A stretch of DNA of 47,748 nt from a candidate division CPR3 bacterium GWF2_35_18. Lineage in GTDB: Bacteria; Patescibacteriota; CPR3; GWF2-35-18. The notes beneath the pieces are model-generated. The model made no database searches and was not told the origin of the DNA. It saw nothing but the letters and a program-made list of their open reading frames with translations. A program made the translations under genes and the position numbers. Position 1 is the first letter of the stretch; each line of letters opens with the position of its first letter. The stretch lies in NCBI GenBank assembly GCA_001771135.1, contig MESW01000010.1:1-47748 (forward strand), in the 5' to 3' direction. This document shows positions 8,138 through 17,304 of this stretch, piece after piece.

Positions 8138-8866
8138 ATGCCAGATCTTTCGGAAAGACAAGCAAAACTGCTTCAGGTAATTATTGATGAATATGTGGCT
8201 ACGGCCGAACCGGTTGGTTCAGAAACAATTGTTAAAAAATTTGATCTTGGAGTTTCTCCCGCTACTATTCGTAACGATATGGTTAGACTGGCAGAAGAAG
8301 GATATTTAGAAAAATCATACTCTTCATCTGGTCGTGTGCCGACTCCGCTTGGTTTTCGTTTTTACATCAAAACTTTGATGGCTGAGAAAAAATTACCAGT
8401 AGCTTCCGAAGTCGCTCTACGTCAAAGACTTTATGAAAAGAGATTTAAAGAAGAAGATTTTCTACGCGATGCGGTTTCGGCGCTAGCCACTGAAACCAAT
8501 AAAATGGCGATGGGAAGTATTGAAAACGGGCCTTTTTATTATGCTGGAATTGCGAATATTTTAGATGCGCCTGAGTTTTTTGACATCGATCTAACCAAAA
8601 CTGTTTTGGGTTTACTTGATCAACAGGAATATTTATGGAATATGCTATCAAAAGTAGTTTCTGATGAACCGGTGACTGTCCTTATTGGTGACGAATCAGG
8701 GATGCAGATGATGAGACCTTGTTCGATTGTTTTTTCGAAATATCAGCTTGGAAATAGAGAAGGTTATGTCGGAATTTTGGGACCAGCCCGAATGAAATAT
8801 CCTCAAGTGGTTCCAACCGTGCGTTATATCCGTAATCTAATTGAGGAACTTTTGGGAAATTGGTGA
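8138..8866 (+). CDS. hrcA: heat-inducible transcription repressor HrcA (short form)
   Basis: HrcA represses chaperone genes by binding CIRCE and is released under heat stress. The winged-helix DNA-binding domain is clear (residues ~1-75), with SPATIRNDMVRLAEEGYLEK and GRVPTPLGFRFY, the family signature. The C-terminal GAF-like part is recognisable (FDIDLTKTVLGLLDQQEYL, VTVLIGDE, YVGILGP.RMKYPQVVPTVRYI). At 242 residues it is about 100 shorter than typical HrcA; the missing length falls in the middle, around the inserted dimerisation domain. AAAGGAGG upstream is a strong ribosome site for the ATG at 8138. A CIRCE site in its own promoter supports the assignment. Confidence 0.92.
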   Translation: MPDLSERQAKLLQVIIDEYVATAEPVGSETIVKKFDLGVSPATIRNDMVRLAEEGYLEKSYSSSGRVPTPLGFRFYIKTLMAEKKLPVASEVALRQRLYEKRFKEEDFLRDAVSALATETNKMAMGSIENGPFYYAGIANILDAPEFFDIDLTKTVLGLLDQQEYLWNMLSKVVSDEPVTVLIGDESGMQMMRPCSIVFSKYQLGNREGYVGILGPARMKYPQVVPTVRYIRNLIEELLGNW

Positions 8867-8872
8867 GCTTAA

Positions 8873-9259
8873 ATGATCATGGCAGTAAAAAATACTACTC
8901 GAAATCAAGAAGCCCCATCAAAAAGATTAATGATTGCACTTAATATAATTAAGGTAATTGTAGTTCTTATTTTGGCAGGAACAATTACCTATTTGTCTGA
9001 TAATTTTCACAACTTTGAAATGGTGGACAAAGACGTAGAATATGGAATTTGGCATGGTTTTCCACTTTCATTTTATTTTGAAGGGTATCATATAAATTGG
9101 GGAAATTATCCGGAAACGCCAATTGCAGATTGGGTGAATATTAGGCGATATAATTATGTAAACATGGCAATAGATTTTATCATTTATGCAATTTTTATCG
9201 GGGGAATACTGTATTTAATTGAGAAAGGTTTGAAAAAACTTTTGAAAATTACTTGGTAG
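8873..9259 (+). CDS. small membrane protein inside the heat-shock operon, unknown function
   Basis: The 128-residue protein has one membrane helix near residues 22-43, a central soluble stretch rich in Tyr, Trp and Asn (HGFPLSFYFEGYHINWG), and a second helix near 100-120 followed by a basic tail. I do not recognise a family. The layout (N-in, loop out, C-in) suggests an inner-membrane protein with an exposed loop of about 55 residues. It begins 6 bases after hrcA and ends before grpE, so it is almost certainly transcribed with the chaperone genes. A second in-frame ATG at 8879 is an equally possible start. Function unknown; being in a CIRCE-controlled operon suggests a stress-linked envelope role. 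Confidence 0.7.
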   Translation: MIMAVKNTTRNQEAPSKRLMIALNIIKVIVVLILAGTITYLSDNFHNFEMVDKDVEYGIWHGFPLSFYFEGYHINWGNYPETPIADWVNIRRYNYVNMAIDFIIYAIFIGGILYLIEKGLKKLLKITW

Positions 9260-9285
9260 CATTTAATTTTAAAACAAAAATAATC

Positions 9286-9822
9286 ATGTTAAAAAAAGAA
9301 GATCCAAAAACTAAATCAACGCAGACTAAAGAAGAACAAAAGCAAGGCGAAAAGAATAAACAATCTGTAAAGCAAACGGAGAATCAATTAAATCATTTGC
9401 AATCTGAGAATGAGGCTTTGCGGTTAAAAAATCAAGACTTGGAGAATAAGTTAAAGAGAGCTATAGCTGACTATCAAAATTTAGAAACCAGAATTGCTCG
9501 ACAAAGGCAGGAATTAGCAGATTATTTTAAGAAAGATATTGTAGTTAAATTTCTACCGGTTTTAGATAATTTGGAACGAGCCAGTAAAACAATAAACGAT
9601 CAGGGACTAAAATTCGTCGTCAAGCAATTTCACAATCTTTTGGAAGAAGTGGGATTGAAAATCGTAGGTCAGGTTGGGCAGGAGTTTGATCCACATCAAC
9701 ATGAATGTATTGAAGTTGTAAATGGTGATGAAAATAAAGTGATTGAAGTTTTAGAAAAGGGTTATTCTTTGAGCGAAAAAATCGTTCGTCCTGCCAAAGT
9801 AAAGGTGGGAAGAAAGAATTAA
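9286..9822 (+). CDS. grpE: nucleotide exchange factor GrpE
   Basis: GrpE promotes ADP release from DnaK. The 178-residue protein has the expected long charged N-terminal coiled coil (residues ~15-75), then YQNLETRIARQRQELADYFKKDIVVKFLPVLDNLERA, the GrpE core, and a C-terminal beta domain with EVGLKIVGQVGQEFDPHQHE and EKGYSLSEKIVRPAKVKV. All family hallmarks are present and the length is normal. An in-frame TTG at 9253 would overlap the preceding gene; the ATG at 9286 is preferred. No clear ribosome site precedes either. It lies between the small membrane gene and dnaK, consistent with a heat-shock operon. Confidence 0.93.
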   Translation: MLKKEDPKTKSTQTKEEQKQGEKNKQSVKQTENQLNHLQSENEALRLKNQDLENKLKRAIADYQNLETRIARQRQELADYFKKDIVVKFLPVLDNLERASKTINDQGLKFVVKQFHNLLEEVGLKIVGQVGQEFDPHQHECIEVVNGDENKVIEVLEKGYSLSEKIVRPAKVKVGRKN

Positions 9823-9867
9823 AATTATAAATTAAACATTATTTAATATTTAAGGAGGAAAATTAAA

Positions 9868-11781
9868 ATGGGAAAAATTATTGGTATTGATTTGGGAACA
9901 ACAAACTCTTGTGTGGCCGTGATGGAAGGTGGTTCACCCAAAGTGATTCATTCAGCTGAAGGTGAAAATACTATTCCTTCCGTTGTGGATCCCTCTAAAA
10001 ATTTGGTGGGAAGAGTGGCCAAGCGACAAGCAGTTGTAAATCCTAAAAACACAATCTTCTCAATTAAACGTTTAATGGGAAGACGCTTTAAAGATAAATC
10101 GGTTCAAAGCGACATGAAATGGTTGCCGTATGACATTAAAGAGGGAAAAAACGGAATGGCAGTCGTTGAAATCGAGGGAAAAACTTATTCTCCTCAAGAG
10201 ATTTCTGCCCAGATCTTACAAAAATGTAAAGTCGATGCCGAAAGTTACTTAGGGGAAAAAGTTACTCAAGCTGTGATTACAGTTCCCGCTTATTTTGATG
10301 ACAGTCAAAGACAAGCGACAAAACAAGCCGGAGAAATTGCAGGACTCAAGGTCGAAAGAATTGTAAACGAACCAACCGCTTCTTCTCTAGCCTATGGTCT
10401 TGATAAGAAAAAAGCCGAAACCGTGGCTGTTTACGATTTCGGTGGAGGAACCTTTGATATCTCAATTCTAGATCTTGGTGAAGGAGTTTATGAGGTAAAA
10501 TCCACAAATGGAGATACTCATCTTGGTGGTGATGACTTTGATCAAAGAATTTTAGACTTTCTAGCCGAAGATTTTAAGAAAAAAGAGGGAATTGATCTTA
10601 AGAAAGATCGACAGGCATTACAAAGACTCCGTGATGGAGCGGAAAAAGCGAAGATTGAACTTTCTTCTTCACAGGAATCAGAGATCTCAATTCCTTTTAT
10701 AACCGCTGATCAAACAGGTCCAAAACATCTTAATTACAAACTGACTCGGGCAAAACTGGAACAGCTTACTGATGACCTCATCCAAAAATCAATTAAACCA
10801 TGTGAAGAAGCTCTAAAAGATGCGAAACTAACAAAAAAAGATATAGATGAAGTGATTCTCGTGGGTGGAATGACCAGAATGCCCAAGATGCAGGAAGTCG
10901 TAAAGAAATTCTTTGAAAAGGAACCGCACAAGGGAATTAATCCTGATGAAGTGGTAGCTGTCGGAGCCGCAATTCAGGCAGGAGTTTTGGGTGGAGAGGT
11001 TACCGATGTGCAGCTTATCGATGTCACTCCCCTAACCTTAGGATTGGAAACCTTGGGTGGAGTTAGAACTCCCTTAATTGAGAGAAACTCGCGAATTCCG
11101 ACTGAAAAAATTCAAGTCTTTTCAACTGCGGGTGATAATCAGACTCAGGTAGAAATAAATGTTTTACAGGGAGAACGTGAATTTGCCGCTGATAATAAGT
11201 CACTGGGACGATTTATCCTTGACGGAATTCCTCCTGCACCACGTGGTATTCCTCAGATTGAGGTTAAATTCGACATTGATGCCAACGGAATTTTGAATGT
11301 TTTAGCTAAAGATAAAGCAACCGGAAAAGAACAAAAGATTACAATCACTGGTTCAACAGGTCTTGCTAAAGATGAAGTGGAAAAGATGACCAAAGATGCC
11401 GAAGCGCATGCTGAAGAGGATAAGAATAAAAAAGAAAAAATCGAAGCCAAAAATGTGGCAGACAATCTTTGTTATCAAGCCGAAAAAACTCTGAAAGATC
11501 TGGGAGACAAGATAAAGCCTGATGATAAGAAAAACATTGAAGAAAAAGTAAAAGAGTTACGGGGAATGTTGGAAACAGCGGAGGTTGATACCTTGAAGAA
11601 AAAGACTGAAGAACTCGGTCAAGATCTGCAAAAGATAGGACAAGCGATGTATCAACAGCAAGGTCAACCGGGTCAAAATACTGAAGAGAAATCTGAAGAC
11701 AAAGGAGATGGAAAGACCGAAGATGACTCCAATAATTCAACCAAAGAGGGCGATGTAAAAGAAGGGGAAGTAGTTGAGTAA
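9868..11781 (+). CDS. dnaK: molecular chaperone DnaK (Hsp70)
   Basis: This ATP-dependent chaperone has 637 residues, the normal length. The N-terminal ATPase begins [21 protein letters not shown], with the second phosphate loop [16 protein letters not shown] and the adenosine-site VGGMTRMP. The substrate-binding domain follows, including [11 protein letters not shown] and [19 protein letters not shown], then a helical lid and a Q/E/D/K-rich tail ending EGEVVE, similar to the EEVD-like acidic tails of other Hsp70s. TAAGGAGGAAAA is a strong ribosome site 5' of the ATG. It is preceded by grpE and followed by a 173-base hairpin-rich spacer before the CYTH gene and dnaJ. Confidence 0.98.
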   Translation: MGKIIGIDLGTTNSCVAVMEGGSPKVIHSAEGENTIPSVVDPSKNLVGRVAKRQAVVNPKNTIFSIKRLMGRRFKDKSVQSDMKWLPYDIKEGKNGMAVVEIEGKTYSPQEISAQILQKCKVDAESYLGEKVTQAVITVPAYFDDSQRQATKQAGEIAGLKVERIVNEPTASSLAYGLDKKKAETVAVYDFGGGTFDISILDLGEGVYEVKSTNGDTHLGGDDFDQRILDFLAEDFKKKEGIDLKKDRQALQRLRDGAEKAKIELSSSQESEISIPFITADQTGPKHLNYKLTRAKLEQLTDDLIQKSIKPCEEALKDAKLTKKDIDEVILVGGMTRMPKMQEVVKKFFEKEPHKGINPDEVVAVGAAIQAGVLGGEVTDVQLIDVTPLTLGLETLGGVRTPLIERNSRIPTEKIQVFSTAGDNQTQVEINVLQGEREFAADNKSLGRFILDGIPPAPRGIPQIEVKFDIDANGILNVLAKDKATGKEQKITITGSTGLAKDEVEKMTKDAEAHAEEDKNKKEKIEAKNVADNLCYQAEKTLKDLGDKIKPDDKKNIEEKVKELRGMLETAEVDTLKKKTEELGQDLQKIGQAMYQQQGQPGQNTEEKSEDKGDGKTEDDSNNSTKEGDVKEGEVVE

Positions 11782-11810
11782 TAGAGATTAGATATTATAT
11801 GATATTAAGA

Positions 11811-11839
11811 GTAGGGACAGGGCAATGCCCTGTCCCTAC
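11811..11839. repeat. perfect 29-base palindrome downstream of dnaK
   Basis: GTAGGGACAGGGCA (11811-11824), one central A, then its exact reverse complement (11826-11839). The GC-rich stem contrasts with the AT-rich surroundings and would form a very stable hairpin in either strand. No T-run follows, so it is not a classical terminator, though it could shield the dnaK mRNA end. From memory, near-identical palindromes are dispersed in many environmental bacterial genomes, like REP or small MITE elements; I cannot verify that here. Confidence 0.8.
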
Positions 11840-11863
11840 ATAGTTTATTTCAAGATAAAATAA

Positions 11864-11948
11864 AACCACAGCTAAAGATGTGGTTGAATTCCTTAAAATA
11901 TTTTGCCGGAGGCGAAAGCGAAAAAGAGTGTCACGGATTTATCCGTGA
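11864..11948 (+). repeat. cluster of three small hairpins before the CYTH gene
   Basis: Three inverted repeats follow one another. AACCACA (11864-11870) pairs with TGTGGTT (11879-11885). TTTTGCC (11901-11907) pairs with GGCGAAA (11911-11917) around a GGA loop with one G-U. TCACGGAT (11931-11938) pairs with ATCCGTGA (11941-11948) around TT. The last ends 6 bases before the ATG of the CYTH gene, where no ribosome site is visible, so it could influence initiation or processing. Confidence 0.6.
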
Positions 11949-11954
11949 GAATCT

Positions 11955-12551
11955 ATGCCAATCAAAGAGATCGAATACAAAATTCAGATTACCGGAATGC
12001 AGATGAAAACCTTGGAAAAATGGTTATCAGGTAAGGCAAAGTTTATCAAAAATAAACATCAGATTGATTATTATCTAGAAGATCCGCAGAAACCGTTTAC
12101 TTTTATCAATAAAAAAGGTTTCAAAGATGCGATTGATTATTTCCGAATCAGAATCGATAATAGTGGTGACTCTACCTGTTTAAAGCATTTTCATAAAGAT
12201 AATTTGGGAAACTACACCCATTGTGATGAATACGAAGTAAAAGTTGAAAATGGTATCGAACTGCTAACTTTATATAAAACATTGGGATACAAAGAGCTTA
12301 TTGTGATTGACAAAGAAAGAAAAGTTTATGAGTATCCTGGTTTTGAAATTGGAGTTGATACTGTAAAAGGTTTGGGTAACTTTGTAGAAGTAGAGCTCAA
12401 AAAAGAGGTTACAGATGTTAAAGATGGACATAGATTGATTGAGAAATTATTATTAGAGATAGGGATTAAAGAGTATAATAAACAGAATCGGGGTTACGTC
12501 TCGATGATGCTTAATCCGGACTACGATTTTGCAACTCATGAAGAGATTTAA
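11955..12551 (+). CDS. CYTH-domain protein (triphosphate-tunnel enzyme family)
   Basis: The 198-residue protein begins with EIEYKI, the ExExK signature of CYTH enzymes. Further family strands follow: FRIRIDNSGDSTCLKHFHK, DEYEVKVENG, and EIGVDTVKGLGNFVEVELKKE, whose alternating acidic residues line the metal/triphosphate tunnel. Relatives include class IV adenylate cyclase, thiamine triphosphatase and inorganic triphosphatase. The length and GLGNFVEVE phrase resemble the CyaB/ThTPase branch, but the substrate cannot be decided. It lies between dnaK and dnaJ on the same strand, 24 bases before dnaJ, so it probably shares their transcript. No ribosome site is seen; a hairpin lies directly upstream. 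Confidence 0.85.
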   Translation: MPIKEIEYKIQITGMQMKTLEKWLSGKAKFIKNKHQIDYYLEDPQKPFTFINKKGFKDAIDYFRIRIDNSGDSTCLKHFHKDNLGNYTHCDEYEVKVENGIELLTLYKTLGYKELIVIDKERKVYEYPGFEIGVDTVKGLGNFVEVELKKEVTDVKDGHRLIEKLLLEIGIKEYNKQNRGYVSMMLNPDYDFATHEEI

Positions 12552-12574
12552 TTTTTTTATTGTAAAAGGTAATT

Positions 12575-13747
12575 ATGGCTACAAAACGTGATTATTATGA
12601 AATTTTAGGGGTAACAAAAAGCTCTACTGCCAGTGAGATAAAAAGTGCCTATCGAAAACTGGCCTTGAAATATCATCCGGATCGTAATAAAGAACCGGAT
12701 GCCAATGAAAAATTCAAAGAAATTAACCAAGCATACGAAGTGCTTTCGGATACGAAAAAGCGTCAGACTTATGATCAATATGGTCACGCCGCTTTTGATC
12801 AGCAAAGCGGTTTTGGCGGTTGGAATCAGCAGGGAGCTCAGGGCGGATCGTACCGCGTTTATACTGACGGTGACTTCGGTGGATTTTCAGATCCCTTTGA
12901 TATTTTCGAACAGTTTTTTGGTGATACTTCTCCCTTTGGATTTCGTACTTCAAATAGTCGAAGTCGGAGAAATCCTCAAACTGAACATGGTCGAGGAGAG
13001 GATTTACGGTACACCTTAGAAATTCGCTTTGAAGATGCGGTAAAGGGATCAACTCAGGAAATTTCATACAAACGTTTTGAAAAATGTGAAACCTGTCATG
13101 GGTCTGGAGCCAAAAAAGGAACAGGGTCAAAAACTTGTCCCATCTGTCATGGATCAGGTCAGGAACAGCGAATGCAACAGACTATCTTTGGATCTTTTGC
13201 CACAACCAGAGTTTGTAATCGCTGTGGTGGACAGGGAAAGATCATCGAAAATCCGTGTTCAAATTGTCGCGGTACCGGGAGAGTAAAAAAATCAAAAAGT
13301 CTGACAATCAAGATTCCCGCCGGAGTAAATATGGGTACGGAAATTCGGTATACGGGGGATGGAGATGTGGGCGAACGAGGTTCGATAAACGGAGATCTTT
13401 ATATTGCTATCAGAATAAAACCGCACAAATATTTTGTACGTCGTAATAACGATATTTATTTAGAAATTCCGCTTACCTTTTCACAAGCGGCTTTAGGTGA
13501 TGTTGTGAATGTTCCTACAATTGATGGTGAAGTGAAACTAAAGGTGCCTGCCGGTACTCAAACCGGTACTGAATTTAGACTCAAAAATGAGGGGGTTCCC
13601 TATTTATCTAGTAGTACGCGTGGAGATCAATATATAAAAGTAAAGGTTCGAACACCTCAAAAACTGACACGTCGCCAAAAAGAAATTCTTGAGGAGCTGC
13701 AACAAGAAGAAAAGCCTCAAGAGTTCTGGAAACAATTTTTTGGTTAA
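12575..13747 (+). CDS. dnaJ: co-chaperone DnaJ (Hsp40)
   Basis: Type I J-protein of 390 residues that stimulates DnaK ATPase activity and delivers substrates. The J-domain (1-70) contains His34-Pro35-Asp36. A Gly/Phe-rich linker with Gln and Ser follows (about 75-135). Four zinc-binding repeats lie near 168-235: [32 protein letters not shown]. The C-terminal substrate-binding and dimerisation domains end DNA-normal with [19 protein letters not shown] precedes the ATG by a short spacing. Complete and ordinary in sequence; the only oddity is the CYTH gene between dnaK and dnaJ. Confidence 0.97.
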   Translation: MATKRDYYEILGVTKSSTASEIKSAYRKLALKYHPDRNKEPDANEKFKEINQAYEVLSDTKKRQTYDQYGHAAFDQQSGFGGWNQQGAQGGSYRVYTDGDFGGFSDPFDIFEQFFGDTSPFGFRTSNSRSRRNPQTEHGRGEDLRYTLEIRFEDAVKGSTQEISYKRFEKCETCHGSGAKKGTGSKTCPICHGSGQEQRMQQTIFGSFATTRVCNRCGGQGKIIENPCSNCRGTGRVKKSKSLTIKIPAGVNMGTEIRYTGDGDVGERGSINGDLYIAIRIKPHKYFVRRNNDIYLEIPLTFSQAALGDVVNVPTIDGEVKLKVPAGTQTGTEFRLKNEGVPYLSSSTRGDQYIKVKVRTPQKLTRRQKEILEELQQEEKPQEFWKQFFG

Positions 13748-13783
13748 AATGCTAGATATTACATTACGAGATTAAAATATTGA

Positions 13784-13814
13784 GATATTAAGTAAAAAGT
13801 TATCTCTTAATATC
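13784..13814 (+). terminator. AT-rich hairpin with downstream pyrimidine tract after dnaJ
   Basis: GATATTAAG (13784-13792) and CTTAATATC (13806-13814) form a perfect 9-bp stem with a 13-base loop. A long T-rich tract follows, though interrupted and not immediately adjacent. Position after dnaJ fits a weak intrinsic terminator; the AT-rich stem keeps confidence low. Confidence 0.4.
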
Positions 13815-13876
13815 ATGATATTTCTATATCTTTATCTATTTCTTTCCTTTTTTCTTTTCACCTTTTCCTTTTTCTG

Positions 13877-13891
13877 TTAAGATTATCTTAA
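13877..13891 (+). promoter_or_regulatory. palindrome upstream of the 13918 gene (possible operator)
   Basis: TTAAGAT (13877-13883), one base, ATCTTAA (13885-13891) is a perfect palindrome 26 bases before the ATG at 13918, followed by a TTGGAG ribosome site at 13905-13910. It could be a regulator site overlapping the promoter or an mRNA hairpin; nothing in the window identifies a partner. Confidence 0.3.
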
Positions 13892-13917
13892 TCAAAAATT
13901 TACCTTGGAGAATTATT

Positions 13918-15054
13918 ATGAGTGAAGTTTTTTCTGGTGTTGAGAAGCTGGAAGCCTTGAAGTTTGTAGAAGAAAAAGAACAAAGGGAAATTTTAGATCA
14001 GATCGAAGTTATAGCTCCTACTTTGCAAAAAGAAGGGGTTATGTCGGGAGTAATTGTTGATGCCTCTTTGGGAGGATCCAATATCGAAATGGGTCAGGCT
14101 TCAAAATCAAATTTGATGATTGTAGGTTTGGAAAAAGATACGAAACAGACAGAGGAAGCTCTTCAAGACCATGGCTATGGAGTAGAATCTGTTTCAGTTG
14201 GAGACAATAAAAGGCTTTCAATTTCAAAAGAAGGAAGTCAGACAAATGGTTCGTGTGATATTGTTTTTGGAAATATGGTCGAAGGAAATATTGTGGAAGT
14301 AAAAATGGGAGATAAAGTAGTACGGCTCAGAGTAAGTGAAGAGTCTATTGGAATTGGTGGAGTGGAAGTTCCGGTATTATATATTGTAAGTGAAGATGAA
14401 TTGGAACAGGCTTATATAGAAGCTTTAGGAAAAGGTGATTTTGCAGAGGTAAAAAAATTACAGCGAATTTTACAACAAGAAAGAATTGACGTTTGTGAGG
14501 AAAAATACAAGCTTCAACTTGGAGAAAATCAGGAAGGTAAAGCAGAATCATCGACAGAGTTATTAAAACAGCCTCTGATGGATGAGCAGCAGTTACAAGA
14601 AGCTAGAAATTTGGATGTTGAAAGCTGGCAGGAATTTGATTTTGAATATACTTATCCGGGTTTACAAGGACTCATTATTAGTGAACAAAGATTATTTTTG
14701 GAAAAGTGGGAAGAGATGAAGGCTAAATATGGAGATAGAGTCAAAGATAAAATGTCTATGCAAGAGCTTTATAATCTGATGTATGAGGATGGATATTTTG
14801 ATGATTTGGAAGAACAAAGTGATAAAGTAAAAATCTTAGGATCAATTGGACAGATTCAGGGAACTGAAGCTCAAAGTGAATATTCTCAAGAAGATGCTAT
14901 TATTCTTCTGGAGCAGGTGATGTTAGAATCCGTTTCTCGTAATTTGGGTAAAACAAAGGGAGACAAAAGAGTTTTTAGTTTACTTGTACGCACTCGAAAG
15001 TTTGAAACTGCAAATGCCTCTGGAGTTGCATCTACCTCTAAAGGTCAAAATTAA
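13918..15054 (+). CDS. uncharacterised cytoplasmic protein, possibly nucleotidyltransferase-fold derived
   Basis: I do not recognise this 378-residue protein with confidence. It has no signal peptide or membrane helix and is rich in Glu and Gln. Residues ~37-170 run GVIVDASLGGSN...SKSNLMIVGL, then a helix, a beta-hairpin, and VPVLYIVSEDELEQAYIEAL. That order recalls minimal nucleotidyltransferases (GG/GS motif, DxD strand, helix, late VxVLxxEDL), but the acidic catalytic pair expected after GGSN is absent, so any such relation would be to an inactive form. The C-terminal half (about 185-378) is predicted helical, with LYNLMYEDGYFDDLEEQ. The TTGGAG ribosome site supports the start. It is followed 23 bases later by another unknown, disordered protein, probably in one transcript. 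Confidence 0.6.
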   Translation: MSEVFSGVEKLEALKFVEEKEQREILDQIEVIAPTLQKEGVMSGVIVDASLGGSNIEMGQASKSNLMIVGLEKDTKQTEEALQDHGYGVESVSVGDNKRLSISKEGSQTNGSCDIVFGNMVEGNIVEVKMGDKVVRLRVSEESIGIGGVEVPVLYIVSEDELEQAYIEALGKGDFAEVKKLQRILQQERIDVCEEKYKLQLGENQEGKAESSTELLKQPLMDEQQLQEARNLDVESWQEFDFEYTYPGLQGLIISEQRLFLEKWEEMKAKYGDRVKDKMSMQELYNLMYEDGYFDDLEEQSDKVKILGSIGQIQGTEAQSEYSQEDAIILLEQVMLESVSRNLGKTKGDKRVFSLLVRTRKFETANASGVASTSKGQN

Positions 15055-15077
15055 TTAAATAGTAGAAAGGATTTCTT

Positions 15078-15965
15078 ATGGATAACTTTGATCAAAATCA
15101 AAACAATAATAGTTCACAAGTTACAGATAATCCAGTTCCTCATGATCAAACTCAAAATCAATCTTTTGTAACTCCAAGTTCCGATGTGGAAATAGAGAGT
15201 CAGCCAGTATTCCCTAAAGTTGAATCTTCGGAACAAAATATTTCAGATCCTCCTATTATTAAAAAAGGTTACGGAGATAACTATGAAGAGAATGAAGGCG
15301 TAAAAGAAATTCCAGTTTCTCACCTCACAACAGAACAGGTTATTTTTGAAGATACCAAAAATTATCCGCAAGCACAGCCAAAAAATCAAGAGATAAACGA
15401 AGATAATAAGGTGCAAAAAGCAATCGATAAATTAGCAGCAGAAGCTATAAAAGAACCGATTATCCAAAAACCAGCAGAGGTAGCTTCTGTAGAGATTAAA
15501 GAAGTTTCGACGCAACGTATTCCCACAAATATGGAAAGTGAGATAGCTTCTCAGTCCTCAGTTCCACCAATTACTACAGCTGTTGATAATCAAGGTGTTT
15601 CTATGGCAAATGACCAATTTGTCGAAAAACTTGATCTGGAACCGAATGCCCAGCAAGTTTTTGAAGAAGCGGCAAGTTCTGATAACCCTGAGCAAGTTTT
15701 TGACGCGGTAGAGCAAAGCAAAGATGAAAAATTAGCTCAAGAGTTGATTCAAAAATCCGGATTATCTCCGGAAATTGTTCAAAAAGCTTTACAGGAAAAA
15801 ACTCAAAAAATTCAAGAAGAACAATCTTCTGTTCCTCCCCGACCTATTTCTGAAGTAACAACACAAGAGGCCAAAGCAGTTTTGGGAGAAGAAGAATACC
15901 AAAAAGAAGCTCAGGATTTACAATCTATTAATCAACCAAGTTCTGACAATAATAGTAATTCTTAG
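15078..15965 (+). CDS. Gln/Glu-rich, mostly disordered protein of unknown function
   Basis: The 295 residues are dominated by Gln, Glu, Ser, Pro and Asn, with no membrane segment or signal peptide and few aromatic residues, so most of the chain is probably disordered. One short ordered-looking region near 190-245 (NAQQVFEEAASSDNPEQVF then AQELIQKSGLSPEIVQKALQ) suggests helices that might bind a partner. Its AAAGGA ribosome site and the 23-base distance from the preceding gene suggest co-expression. It ends only 5 bases from the convergent ABC permease with no terminator between. No family recognised. Confidence 0.6.
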   Translation: MDNFDQNQNNNSSQVTDNPVPHDQTQNQSFVTPSSDVEIESQPVFPKVESSEQNISDPPIIKKGYGDNYEENEGVKEIPVSHLTTEQVIFEDTKNYPQAQPKNQEINEDNKVQKAIDKLAAEAIKEPIIQKPAEVASVEIKEVSTQRIPTNMESEIASQSSVPPITTAVDNQGVSMANDQFVEKLDLEPNAQQVFEEAASSDNPEQVFDAVEQSKDEKLAQELIQKSGLSPEIVQKALQEKTQKIQEEQSSVPPRPISEVTTQEAKAVLGEEEYQKEAQDLQSINQPSSDNNSNS

Positions 15966-15970
15966 TTTTA

Positions 15971-17299
15971 TTATTCGTATCTTAGAGCTTCAATGGGATC
16001 GAGTTTGGAAGCGCGTGAGGCTGGATATAAGCCAGCAAGAATTCCAATTAGTACGGCAAAGAAAATACTTCCAACTGCTAATTCCCAGGGAAAGGTAAAG
16101 AAATTTTGAGAGCTTTCACCGATATTTTTCAGGTAGATATTTAAAAATACCTGTAGTCCATAAGCGCTGAAATATCCGAAAAACGCTCCGGCAACTCCAC
16201 CAAGAAATCCAATCAAACCGGCTTCAGTAATAAAAATCATACGGATGTTAGCATTTGTGGCTCCGATTGCTTTCATAACTCCAATCTCTTTAGTCCTTTC
16301 GTAAATAGACATGATCATCGTATTAATTATCCCAATAGAAGCAACAAATAAAGCGATTAAACCAAAAATAGCCAAGACTGCTTGAATGACAATAAAGATA
16401 GTATTAATCATGCCGATAAGATCTTCGACAGTGATTGCATCAAAATCCATTTCCTTAATTTTCTTAGCAACTTCTTTGGTATTACTTAGGTCATCAGTGT
16501 TTACATAAAGAAATGGATATCCGGTATTTTCCAAATAATCTTCTTTTGTCGTATTTTCTTTTTTGGAGACTTTAACCTCAATTTCTTTTTCTAGAGGAAG
16601 AGCATAATTGAGTTGATCTTCTCCAACATCAATTACTGCTACAATTATCTGTTCTATTACGATTTCTTCGCCACCACTATTATTCATAAACATCATTCCA
16701 CCACTACCTTCTTTGGCAAACCGGATATTCAGCTTTTTTCCAATTACATCTTGAGGATTTACTTGATAGGTATCTGTAAAGTGTTGTGAAACTAGGACAT
16801 TATTTTTATTCTGATACCAATTATGCATACTGCCGGCAAGAACACCTTTGATATAAGTATCAGATTCCAAAACGTCAAATCCAAATCCCATGATATTTGT
16901 AATCTCTTTTTCTTGTCCTTCTAATTTGGCACTTTTGGGTATCGACATGGTCATGGGTTGGACTTGAGTGACATGGTCGAACTTGGAAATTTCATCGACA
17001 ACAGTTTGAGAGATGACTTTTTTATTCAGTTCTTCTTCACCAACCAGGGATCCTTGACCGGTTCCCATACTGGAGAAAGTTCCTCCAGACATAGTGCCTT
17101 CTTGCGCTACGGTAATTCGGGTATACTCCATCTGTCCGGTAATCATATTTAAAAGCCAAGTTCGAACCCCAAGTCCGAGAGAGATCATGACTGTCAGTAA
17201 AAAAATTCCAATAAAAACCGCAAAAGAGGTCAAAAATGTCCGGGTTTTTCGACGGGTTAAATTTCGATATGCAATTGGAAGGATATCAATAACTTTCAT
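15971..17299 (-). CDS. MacB/FtsX-type ABC transporter permease
   Basis: The 442-residue integral membrane subunit has the MacB/LolCE topology: one N-terminal helix (RNLTRRKTRTFLTSFAVFIGIFLL), a large extracytoplasmic domain of about 240 residues, then three C-terminal helices with MIMSIYERTKEIGVMKAIGATNANIRMIFI and ending LYPASRASKLDPIEALRYE, both hallmarks of the family. It pairs with the ATPase gene immediately upstream (5-base gap). Such systems act as mechanotransmission exporters or lipoprotein/peptide movers; no MacA-like adaptor lies next to it, which is usual in single-membrane organisms. Substrate unknown. Its extracytoplasmic domain contains Met/Gly-rich stretches (MFMNNSGG) of unclear meaning. 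Confidence 0.9.
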   Translation of the reverse strand: MKVIDILPIAYRNLTRRKTRTFLTSFAVFIGIFLLTVMISLGLGVRTWLLNMITGQMEYTRITVAQEGTMSGGTFSSMGTGQGSLVGEEELNKKVISQTVVDEISKFDHVTQVQPMTMSIPKSAKLEGQEKEITNIMGFGFDVLESDTYIKGVLAGSMHNWYQNKNNVLVSQHFTDTYQVNPQDVIGKKLNIRFAKEGSGGMMFMNNSGGEEIVIEQIIVAVIDVGEDQLNYALPLEKEIEVKVSKKENTTKEDYLENTGYPFLYVNTDDLSNTKEVAKKIKEMDFDAITVEDLIGMINTIFIVIQAVLAIFGLIALFVASIGIINTMIMSIYERTKEIGVMKAIGATNANIRMIFITEAGLIGFLGGVAGAFFGYFSAYGLQVFLNIYLKNIGESSQNFFTFPWELAVGSIFFAVLIGILAGLYPASRASKLDPIEALRYE

Positions 17300-17304
17300 A
17301 ATAT

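Noticed and set aside
11253-11740. Antisense open frames inside dnaK
   Set aside because: Ser/Leu/Phe-rich translations typical of the reverse complement of a Lys/Glu/Asp-rich gene.
12699-13130. Overlapping open frames on both strands within dnaJ
   Set aside because: They are shadows of the clearly coding dnaJ frame, with unnatural composition and no ribosome sites.
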